14,319 nucleotides of DNA, taken from contig QGUY01000082.1 in assembly GCA_003242315.1 (NCBI GenBank), positions 1-14,319 on the forward strand, in the 5' to 3' direction. The stretch is from Bacteroidota bacterium (GTDB lineage Bacteria > Bacteroidota > Bacteroidia > Cytophagales > Cyclobacteriaceae). Under the pieces are notes generated by a model. That model was not told the DNA's origin, made no database searches, and was given only the letters and a program-made list of their open reading frames with translations. Shown in pieces: positions 1 to 5,125 of the stretch (the first letter of the stretch is position 1; each line of letters begins with the position of its first letter). A program made the position numbers and the translations under genes.

Positions 1-1
1 A

Positions 2-160
2 TGGAGTCCGGTGAAGTATCGGTATTCTCACTGGGCTGGTCTGGATGGCGCGGAAGACCGATACCTGCATGTCAACAGGGGATTTGGTGTCCTTGCCTTT
101 GAAGGACGCTTTGGTATCTGGCCGGAGATCACCGTAATTGAACTACGCCGCAGGCGCTGA
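2..160 (+). CDS. Metallophosphoesterase, C-terminal end only (partial at window edge)
   Basis: An open frame enters from the left edge and stops at TGA 158-160. The 52 visible residues include YLHVNRGFG (about residues 21-29) followed by GIWPEITVIEL. This resembles the closing beta-strands of calcineurin-like metallophosphoesterases of the YkuE/YaeI type (COG1408), where a G-x-VNRG-x-G segment precedes a PEIT-containing strand. The metal-binding motifs (D-x-H, GNH, GHTH) would lie upstream, outside the window. These enzymes are usually membrane-associated hydrolases of phosphoester or pyrophosphate bonds, and some act on UDP-diacylglucosamine. The last 18 bases overlap the end of the convergent acyltransferase gene. 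The family call is fairly firm; the substrate cannot be told from this fragment. Confidence 0.75.
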   Translation, partial: WSPVKYRYSHWAGLDGAEDRYLHVNRGFGVLAFEGRFGIWPEITVIELRRRR

Positions 161-1039
161 CACCCGCTGTCGCTTGTCGTCCGGTCGCTTATGCTTCCAC
201 CGCTTGTGCGACCACAGCCACGTAACGGGATTGTTAATAATATCTCTTTCAAGGCGGCGGGCGAACATTTCAGAGATCGCACCTTCTTCCGTCTCTGCAG
301 GGTTTTCACAAAGGAGTTCAACCACCATCTCATAATATCCCCTCCGAATCTTGTGCATGTTCACGAACACTACGGGGAAGTTGAACTTCTTTGCCAGCTT
401 TTCGGGACCCATGTAAATCGACGTGTCCTGGTTGAGGAAGGTGGTCCAGTAGGCATCGCGGGGAGCCGACTGGTCTGCTACAAAGGCTGTGGCGGTAACC
501 GACTTTCGGGCGGCGGCCATTTCGCGAAGGGTACGTCCTTCGGCGATGATCTTAATGCCGAAGCGGCTTCGCATCCGTTGCACAAGCTTGTCGAAATGCT
601 CGTTGGAAAGGGGACGGTAAATGACAGAAAGATCATAAGGTGTATTCAGCTGGAAGCACGAGCTTGCCCATTCCCAATTTCCAAAATGCCCCGTTACGAC
701 GAGGATGCTTTTGTTTTCGTTGTAGAGTCGATTCAGCCATTCGTGTTGCTGCATGATGGTATGCTCCCGCGTTTCGGCCTCGTCCATTTTCATGGCTTTA
801 AGCGACTCAACAATGACATCGCACATGTGCTGGTAGTACTTGTTGGCGATCGACCGTATCTCGGATTCTGATTTCTCGGGAAAAGAAGTCCGCAGGTTGG
901 TCAGGATTACCTTCCGACGGTATCCTATAACCCTGAATACAAGACTCAAAATGTCAGAAACCACGTACAGGGCGCGGAACGGCAAGGACGCGACCAACAT
1001 GACCAGAGGCCGGACTGCATAAAAAATAATGGCGTTCAT
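143..1039 (-). CDS. Lysophospholipid / lipid A acyltransferase (LpxL/HtrB family)
   Basis: The 298-residue product is close in length to E. coli LpxL (about 306). Residues 1-35 form a hydrophobic, membrane-anchoring start. The catalytic H-x4-E motif of the family is HFGNWE at residues 118-123, just after the strand SILVVTG. A conserved FVADQSAP segment follows, and the C-terminal WLWSHKRWK block is typical of bacterial lauroyl/myristoyl acyltransferases. The enzyme would transfer an acyl chain to a lipid A precursor, or in Bacteroidota to a related lipid such as an aminolipid, at the inner membrane. A purine-rich GAAGGAG lies about 12 bases before the ATG, unusual for this phylum, and a TAACTTCG box (1063-1070, minus) could be its own -7 element. 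Its end overlaps the convergent metallophosphoesterase gene. Family call firm; acyl acceptor unknown. Confidence 0.9.
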   Translation of the reverse strand: MNAIIFYAVRPLVMLVASLPFRALYVVSDILSLVFRVIGYRRKVILTNLRTSFPEKSESEIRSIANKYYQHMCDVIVESLKAMKMDEAETREHTIMQQHEWLNRLYNENKSILVVTGHFGNWEWASSCFQLNTPYDLSVIYRPLSNEHFDKLVQRMRSRFGIKIIAEGRTLREMAAARKSVTATAFVADQSAPRDAYWTTFLNQDTSIYMGPEKLAKKFNFPVVFVNMHKIRRGYYEMVVELLCENPAETEEGAISEMFARRLERDIINNPVTWLWSHKRWKHKRPDDKRQRVSAPAA

Positions 1040-1087
1040 CTGGAATTCAATCTCCTTCGCGGCGAAGTTACGAAGATTTCGAGTTGC

Positions 1088-1099
1088 GGGGCCGGCCCC
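1088..1099. repeat. Perfect 12-base GC-only palindrome behind the DUF6265-like gene
   Basis: GGGGCCGGCCCC is a perfect palindrome starting two bases beyond the TAA (1102-1104, minus) of the upstream gene. It could form a short GC stem that slows polymerase or protects the mRNA end, but it has no proper loop and no T-run on the minus side, so it is not a classic intrinsic terminator. It contains an 8-base GGCCGGCC site. Function is a guess. Confidence 0.4.
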
Positions 1100-1101
1100 C
1101 G

Positions 1102-1581
1102 TTACCGTACCCGCTTGAAGTAGAAATTGGAACCCGCCGGCTTACCCTTAGAGAGGCCTTCGATGCGCGCAACAACTGAGTCGGAAGTGATCACAGTGTA
1201 AATGATCCGCTGCGGAAAGTCGTGTTCAGGGTTCTCGAACAGAAATCGATTATCTCCGTGCTCCGTAAGCTGGAAGCGCACAGACTTGTCGCCATTTGGA
1301 CCGGTTACTGTGTAACCGATACCGTCAGCATCAAGGGCAAGGCGGATGGTTTCCCAAACTACGGTGTCGGAACCACTCACGTTAAAACTTCTGCCCGAGA
1401 GCGTGTTGTCATCGGTCTTTGACCACTCCTCAAAGATCAATCCCTTGCCGGTGTTCATACGCCACAGGCCTTCAAGAATCCAAAGCTTTTTGAAAACAGG
1501 GTCGGCAGGAGATAACGCCAGAATGGTCGGGGTAATAAGAACGGAGAAAAGCAAATAGCGAATCAGCCGGAGGGTCTGCAT
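1102..1581 (-). CDS. Small exported DUF6265-like protein
   Basis: The 159-residue product starts with a Sec-type signal peptide (residues 1 to about 23, basic start then a hydrophobic core ending ILALS). The mature part has LEGLW near residue 37, a W-E-x-I-R segment, and FENPEHDFPQRI around residues 115-126. As I recall, that last block is typical of DUF6265 proteins, small predicted beta-barrel exported proteins of unknown function in Bacteroidota. No catalytic residues can be assigned. The ATG at 1579-1581 is supported by the complete signal peptide and by a perfect promoter ending four bases upstream, which predicts a leaderless mRNA. The next Met (residue 42) would remove the signal peptide. 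The acyltransferase gene follows 62 bases downstream on the same strand and may be cotranscribed. Confidence 0.75.
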   Translation of the reverse strand: MQTLRLIRYLLFSVLITPTILALSPADPVFKKLWILEGLWRMNTGKGLIFEEWSKTDDNTLSGRSFNVSGSDTVVWETIRLALDADGIGYTVTGPNGDKSVRFQLTEHGDNRFLFENPEHDFPQRIIYTVITSDSVVARIEGLSKGKPAGSNFYFKRVR

Positions 1582-1585
1582 GGGT

Positions 1586-1615
1586 CAAAAATACGGTTTT
1601 TGAATCGATCTTCAA
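1586..1615 (-). promoter_or_regulatory. Bacteroidota-type promoter for the DUF6265-like gene
   Basis: Read on the minus strand, TTG (1615-1613) is followed by 19 bases and TATTTTTG (1593-1586), an exact match to the Bacteroidota -33/-7 consensus TTG...TAnnTTTG. Only four bases separate the -7 box from the ATG, so transcription should begin at or within a base or two of the start codon. Confidence 0.65.
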
Positions 1616-1808
1616 TAGCCACTTACCGTGATCTGACTTCCTGGGTTGCCTGAAATCGTTTGAACTTTTCATCGACGGACGTTCCTCCTGGCGATGATCC
1701 ATTAAGAGGAAAGAACGACTGTTCCCGGTTGCGTGAATGTTGCGCAGGCTTTGTCACGACAAATAACCCTTAAGCTATGCAGGTTACGGATGGATTATCT
1801 TTTTTGTC

Positions 1809-1816
1809 TATCTTTA
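1809..1816 (+). promoter_or_regulatory. Possible -7 box for the TerB-like gene
   Basis: TATCTTTA matches TAnnTTTG except in its last base and lies 17 bases before the ATG at 1834. No TTG is seen at the -33 position. If real, transcription would start near 1820, which rules out the upstream ATG at 1777. Confidence 0.35.
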
Positions 1817-1833
1817 GTCAGTTACCAGAGCCT

Positions 1834-2184
1834 ATGCCTAACCCCGTTAAACTCGAACACTTTCGAAATCTTGTTGCTCTTTCAGCTGCCGATGGAAAGA
1901 TAGCTGAAGTGGAGCGTTCAACCCTACTCCGGATTGCCAGCAATCAAAATATTCCTATCGAACGCGTGAATGTCATGCTTTCGAAAGCGAACGAGTACGC
2001 TTACCTGATACCACAGAACGCAAAGGATCGTGAAGCGCAATTGGAGGAAATGATTTCCCTCGCCCTTGTGGATGGCGTACTTGATGAAGGTGAATTTGCC
2101 CTGATCACGATGGTGGCGGAGAAGCTGCAGTTCACCCGTGAGGAACTGCAGGTCATCCTGGATCAGCGGGTCACCAGGGCATGA
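1834..2184 (+). CDS. TerB-like (tellurite resistance TerB family) protein
   Basis: The product has 116 residues from the chosen ATG and is an all-alpha soluble protein. Two related acidic turns, ALSAADGKIAEVE (residues 15-27) and ALVDGVLDEGE (77-87), mark the TerB fold, in which pairs of helices carry Asp/Glu clusters proposed to bind metal. The frame stays open to an ATG at 1777, but the extra 19 residues do not look like the family and a possible promoter box lies inside them. TerB-like proteins are found in envelope-stress and metal-stress systems. No other ter gene is nearby, so a tellurite role is not implied. The convergent oxidoreductase gene ends one base beyond the TGA. Confidence 0.75.
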   Translation: MPNPVKLEHFRNLVALSAADGKIAEVERSTLLRIASNQNIPIERVNVMLSKANEYAYLIPQNAKDREAQLEEMISLALVDGVLDEGEFALITMVAEKLQFTREELQVILDQRVTRA

Positions 2185-2185
2185 C

Positions 2186-3283
2186 TTATCCCTGGTCGAT
2201 CGTCACTCTTTCATTCCTGGCTACGGATCGATAGACCGCTTCTACTACACGGATATCGCGAAGTCCTTCCTCGCCAGGGGCGATCAGAGGTTTGTTTTGG
2301 AGAATCGCCAGCGCATCATCATCCATTTGATGCGCCTGCTGATGGGGAACTGTTGCGTTTAGTTGTACCCCGTCGCTCGTTTCTCCCCGGATTCCGCTAT
2401 AAGCCTGGAAGGGCGATAGCTTGTACCAGCCGTTGCTGCATGTAACCATCAGATCGTTCATGTTCTTGCCAAAGCTGGTTTCGCAGGATGCGGTTACACC
2501 TCCGGGGAATTCAAGGTCGAACTGCATCGTCTCGTCGACTTCCTTGTATATCTCTGGTCTTGTGGTCGACTGCCGGGCGGTAACAGCAATAGGTTCCAGT
2601 TGTGTGCTGTAACGCGCTGCGTTTAGGGGGTAAACGCCCATGTCGTACATCGCGCCGCCACCCATTTCTTTCTTTTGTTTCCAGTGATTGGTTCTGCCTT
2701 CTCGATATCCGGCGGCTGCGGTCACGCGCATCACCTTGCCGTATGTTTTATTCTTTGTGAAGCTGATGATCTTTTGCGTGTTGGGTTCGTGTTGCATACG
2801 GTAACCGATGGCGAGCTTCACCTTGTTTTGAGCGCACGCATCGATCATGCTTTGGCATTCCTTCTCGGTCATGGCCATTGGTTTCTCACACCAGACGTGT
2901 TTTCCTGCTTTTGCCGCCCGTATCGTATACTCGGCGTGCATGGAAGGAGGGAGGACCACATAGATTACGTCAATGTCCGGATTGTCCGCGACGCGGTCGA
3001 AAGTATCGTAGCTATATATGTTCTTGTCGGGAATATTGTACTTCTTCTTCCACTCCTCTGCTTTGGAGGGTGTGCCGGTTACGATTCCCGCCAGGTGGCA
3101 GTATTTGGTCAGTTGTAATCCAGGCGCGAGCAGGTCTGTGCTATAGTATCCAAGCCCAACAAGTGCGACACCAAGTCGCTCCTTGCGCTGTGGTACAATA
3201 ATGTTAGCAAAGGAAGGTTGCGCGAATGAAAGGGCAGCTACCCCTGCCAGGGCGCGCTGGAGAAAGTCTCGTCTGCTTGTCAT
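2186..3283 (-). CDS. Tat-exported Gfo/Idh/MocA family oxidoreductase
   Basis: The 365-residue product begins with a twin-arginine signal (SRRDFLQ at residues 3-9, hydrophobic region to about 26), so it should be folded with its cofactor before export. A Rossmann fold follows, with VALVGLGYYS (39-48) as the dinucleotide loop. The family EKP motif is at 133-135 (CEKPMAMT), then GYRMQHEPN, and a C-terminal half with GGGAMYDMGVYPLN in the substrate pocket. It resembles glucose-fructose oxidoreductase and other periplasmic sugar dehydrogenases that keep NAD(P) tightly bound. GH109 glycosidases share the fold and the Tat signal but are usually longer (about 440 residues). Substrate is unknown. It is a single gene with its own likely promoter at 3305-3335. 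Confidence 0.88.
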   Translation of the reverse strand: MTSRRDFLQRALAGVAALSFAQPSFANIIVPQRKERLGVALVGLGYYSTDLLAPGLQLTKYCHLAGIVTGTPSKAEEWKKKYNIPDKNIYSYDTFDRVADNPDIDVIYVVLPPSMHAEYTIRAAKAGKHVWCEKPMAMTEKECQSMIDACAQNKVKLAIGYRMQHEPNTQKIISFTKNKTYGKVMRVTAAAGYREGRTNHWKQKKEMGGGAMYDMGVYPLNAARYSTQLEPIAVTARQSTTRPEIYKEVDETMQFDLEFPGGVTASCETSFGKNMNDLMVTCSNGWYKLSPFQAYSGIRGETSDGVQLNATVPHQQAHQMDDDALAILQNKPLIAPGEEGLRDIRVVEAVYRSVARNERVTIDQG

Positions 3284-3304
3284 AGATCTCTTGGGTTGTG
3301 GGAA

Positions 3305-3335
3305 TGAAGATAAAGGCTTCGCTTCCCAAAACCAA
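3305..3335 (-). promoter_or_regulatory. Likely promoter of the Gfo/Idh/MocA gene
   Basis: On the minus strand TTG (3335-3333), 20 bases, then TATCTTCA (3312-3305), a two-mismatch form of TAnnTTTG. This predicts a start near 3300 and a leader of about 15-20 bases before the ATG at 3283. Confidence 0.45.
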
Positions 3336-3365
3336 CCTTTTTCGTAAACGCGGCAAGAGGGTTTG

Positions 3366-3424
3366 TTTGCAATGGCTGGTTGATAATCATATGTTTGACA
3401 TCACCATCTGCAACTATACGTTTA
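3366..3424 (+). promoter_or_regulatory. Strong plus-strand promoter, with a second overlapping one
   Basis: TTTG (3366-3369), 20 bases, TATGTTTG (3390-3397) is an exact Bacteroidota promoter. The last four bases of that -7 box (3394-3397, TTTG) are also correctly placed, 19 bases upstream, to serve as the -33 element for TACGTTTA (3417-3424). Transcripts would start near 3402 and 3429. No convincing protein gene follows; the next strong signal is the structured RNA ending at about 3855. Base pattern is certain; activity is inferred. Confidence 0.5.
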
Positions 3425-3494
3425 ATCAAAATTTGTTTAAACGACAATTAAGATCGCGATGTGAAATAAGGAGAGCGCGAGCGATGCTTTGAAA

Positions 3495-3503
3495 TGTGGA
3501 TAA
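3495..3503 (-). other. Consensus DnaA box
   Basis: The minus strand reads TTATCCACA, the perfect high-affinity DnaA box. A degenerate relative (TTGTGGAGT on the plus strand) follows at about 3517-3525, inside an AT-rich stretch. DnaA could use it as part of an origin, a titration site or a transcription operator. One perfect box alone does not establish an origin, and no dnaA, rpmH or gidA gene is in view. Confidence 0.4.
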
Positions 3504-3541
3504 AACTGTTGAAAAGTTGTGGAGTTCTTTTCCAGCTTTTC

Positions 3542-3573
3542 TTTGGCGGATAAAATTAGTGAGACTACCTTCA
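3542..3573 (+). promoter_or_regulatory. Candidate promoter immediately upstream of the structured RNA
   Basis: TTTG (3542-3545), 20 bases, TACCTTCA (3566-3573). The -7 box has the same two deviations as the likely promoter of the Gfo/Idh/MocA gene. It would start a transcript near 3578, giving an RNA of about 275 bases up to the terminator at 3812-3859. Confidence 0.4.
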
Positions 3574-3574
3574 T

Positions 3575-3855
3575 ATCACCAAGTCGTCATTTACAGATTC
3601 ATCGGACAGAATCGGTAAACAAACACCTGATTTCCTACGGGAGGCAGGAACAAAAAAGCCGATTGTGAAAGAATGGGTTCACGTCAGGATCTTTCGGGAT
3701 TTCTGGTGTGGGTTCAAGCCCTGCGGGCGACTATCGCAAGGTACCGCGTTCAGGGTTGATTCTGCTAAAGGCACTTGGGGTTGCAACAGACTACGGTCGC
3801 GTTGTAACAAGACGGGAAACAAGTCAAGCAATTGATTCTGTTTCCCGTTTTTTGT
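3575..3855 (+). ncRNA. Putative structured non-coding RNA, unidentified
   Basis: No convincing frame covers this stretch, but the plus strand folds by eye into a series of hairpins with special tetraloops. (a) 3626-3648: CCTG/CAGG plus TTTCC/GGAGG, loop UACG closed by C-G. (b) 3680-3710, extendable to 3675-3715: capped by UUCG, one bulge, many G-U pairs. (c) 3719-3755: CCCT/AGGG and GCGG/CCGC enclosing GCGA-CTA-TCGC. (d) 3780-3808: GTTGCAAC/GTTGTAAC with a second C(UACG)G loop. CAGAATC (3607-3613) can close over a-c by pairing with GATTCTG (3758-3764), but GAATC there can instead pair with GATTC at 3596-3600, so two folds compete. A strong terminator ends it. I do not recognise the family: the SRP GGAAG/AGCAGCC signature, tmRNA ends and RNase P blocks are absent, and the shape is several domains, not the 6S rod. 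It could be a trans-acting RNA or a long attenuated leader. Exact ends are inferred. Confidence 0.55.
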
Positions 3856-3859
3856 TTTT
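3812..3859 (+). terminator. Strong intrinsic terminator
   Basis: A perfect 10-base-pair stem (3812-3821 with 3839-3848, GC-rich CGGGAAAC core) continues through two more pairs past a single bulged C (3838) into TCAA/TTGA capped by a GCAA (GNRA) tetraloop at 3828-3831. A T-tract follows directly (TTTTTTGTTTTT, 3848-3859). It points rightward and closes the putative RNA gene. Confidence 0.8.
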
Positions 3860-3862
3860 GGT

Positions 3863-3972
3863 CCTTCGACAGGCTCAGGAACCTCCCTTCGACAGGCTCA
3901 GGAATCTCCCTTCGACTACGCTCAGGGACCGTCCTTCGACAGGCTCAGGGAGCGTCCTTCGACAGGCTCAGG
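3863..3972. repeat. Array of five 17-base repeats at 23-base spacing
   Basis: CCTTCGACAGGCTCAGG occurs at 3863, 3886, 3933 and 3956; the third copy (3909-3926) has CTACG in place of CAGG in the middle and is one base longer. Starts are 23, 23, 24 and 23 bases apart, with 6-base spacers (AACCTC, AATCTC, GACCGT, GAGCGT). Each unit has CCT/AGG ends and is an imperfect inverted repeat. From general knowledge, this word and its complement recur as intergenic repeats in many unrelated bacterial genomes; I know no firm function. The array lies between the RNA terminator and the next gene. Frames through it are out of phase with the 23-base unit and are not real proteins. Confidence 0.85.
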
Positions 3973-4028
3973 AACCGGTGGCTCGGGGCTTACGTTAGCA
4001 TAAACGAACGTGTGAAAGAGATCGTAAT

Positions 4029-5066
4029 ATGAAGACCCTCTTATTGATAACGCTCTTTGTGACTCAAGGCATTGCCTGTATCGCACAGTCTGTTGTCTAT
4101 CATCTTCCGGAAAAGAAATTAAGAATCACAGCAACGTACAAACTCACCGCCTATGTGTTGATGTCGGGTGCTGATAATAACGTTATCGACAGGAAATATG
4201 AATTGGTGATTACCGATCCTGTGAAGGTGGAAGAAGTTGTGGTGCCTGACGAAGGGCGGCGCTTTGAGGTCCGTATGCCTGAACGACTTTCATCAGGAGG
4301 CGCTCGTTTTGAGTGGAAGGTGCAGCTCGATCGAAGCGGAATCCTTACCGGATGGAATGCGTCGCGTGAGCCGGTGACTACCCAGGTACTGACCGGGATG
4401 GTTGGATTTGTCGCCAATGTTCTTACGAGCCTGACGCCTGTAAGCGGTGTATTGCCAGCATCAGCGGAGAAGCCATACAAGATCGACACTGAACAGAAAT
4501 TTACAGTGACAGAATTGATCGACATTCCTGCAACCGGACTCAATAATGTAACTGTCGCCGATCCAAAGATCGACATGGCCCAGGCACACGTTCCCACCGT
4601 CACTATTACGCTGACACCTGTTCATGATGAAGTAAGCGGCGGCGATGCTATCGGTGGCACCGATGTCCTGCATTACATTGAACCGCGCGCTTATCGCTTG
4701 CATGTAGATGTCAACAACAATGGACTTGTTCCGTCAACCCGCGTCATTGACGCCATCATTCTTGTTCCTCAACACGGCGCGTTGCGGTCCATTTCACTAA
4801 CGGGACTCTTCAAAGGCAGAAAGGCGGCTGCGGTCAGCTTTGATCCGGCTACGGGTCAGCTCTTGTCGTGGGAATACAAGCGCAGCGGCAATACGCGAAC
4901 TGAAACGGCTGACTTGAGTAAGCAGCTTGCATCCCTTGCTGAAGCGGTGTCGTCAGCGCAGTCAGCAAGCGAACGGCGCCTTGAACAGGAAGTGTCCAGG
5001 TTGAGTTTGGAATTGCAGCGACTGGAGCTCGAGCGGAAGCTGCGCGATGTTGAGCGTAATCGGTAA
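4029..5066 (+). CDS. Secreted protein of unknown function with C-terminal coiled coil
   Basis: The 345-residue product has a Sec signal peptide (residues 1 to about 20, hydrophobic core LLLITLFV, ending IACIAQS). The mature part is rich in beta strands, beginning with VVYHLPEKKLRITATYKLT (22-40), which faintly recalls the start of Bacteroidota DUF4831 proteins. I do not consider that assigned. Residues 296-345 form a strongly charged coiled coil (QEVSRLSLELQRLELERKL), suggesting oligomers or tethering to a partner. No Cys suitable for lipidation, no catalytic motif and no membrane segment beyond the signal are seen. The ATG follows an A/G-rich stretch, and TACGTTAG (3991-3998) could be its -7 box. 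It stands alone, converging on the hydrolase gene with a hairpin between them. Confidence 0.75.
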   Translation: MKTLLLITLFVTQGIACIAQSVVYHLPEKKLRITATYKLTAYVLMSGADNNVIDRKYELVITDPVKVEEVVVPDEGRRFEVRMPERLSSGGARFEWKVQLDRSGILTGWNASREPVTTQVLTGMVGFVANVLTSLTPVSGVLPASAEKPYKIDTEQKFTVTELIDIPATGLNNVTVADPKIDMAQAHVPTVTITLTPVHDEVSGGDAIGGTDVLHYIEPRAYRLHVDVNNNGLVPSTRVIDAIILVPQHGALRSISLTGLFKGRKAAAVSFDPATGQLLSWEYKRSGNTRTETADLSKQLASLAEAVSSAQSASERRLEQEVSRLSLELQRLELERKLRDVERNR

Positions 5067-5103
5067 CCTGATATTGAAGAGCCCAGTTTGATTAGTTGCA
5101 GAC

Positions 5104-5123
5104 GCAGATGCAACTGCATCTGC
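5104..5123. terminator. Hairpin between convergent genes, possible bidirectional terminator
   Basis: GCAGATGC (5104-5111) and GCATCTGC (5116-5123) form a perfect 8-base-pair stem with loop AACT. It lies 37 bases beyond the secreted-protein stop and two bases beyond the hydrolase stop. The plus side is followed by a moderately T-rich stretch (TATTTCCTTTTATG); the minus side has none. It therefore suits the plus-strand gene better. Confidence 0.5.
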
Positions 5124-5125
5124 AT

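Noticed and set aside
191..871. 226-codon open frame on the plus strand
   Set aside because: It lies entirely antisense to the acyltransferase gene, which has clear catalytic motifs; the translation shows no domain-like pattern.
2675..3118. 147-codon open frame on the plus strand
   Set aside because: Antisense to the Gfo/Idh/MocA gene, whose motifs are unmistakable.
3298..3492. 64-codon plus-strand frame
   Set aside because: It spans promoter elements on both strands, with no domain-like content, and its start overlaps the likely promoter of the divergent oxidoreductase gene.
3706..3731. tRNA T-arm lookalike (GTGGG-TTCAAGC-CCTGC)
   Set aside because: No matching acceptor strand or anticodon arm exists at the right distance upstream, and no CCA end or discriminator fits.
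3863..3972. CRISPR-like array
   Set aside because: Spacers are only six bases and share sequence, repeats are 17 bases, and no cas gene is present.
3708..3998. 96-codon plus-strand frame with repeated RQAQEP and STGSG words
   Set aside because: It translates the terminator and the 23-base repeats; the repeat unit is not a multiple of three, so the peptide has no consistent phase. Such peptides are common annotation artefacts.
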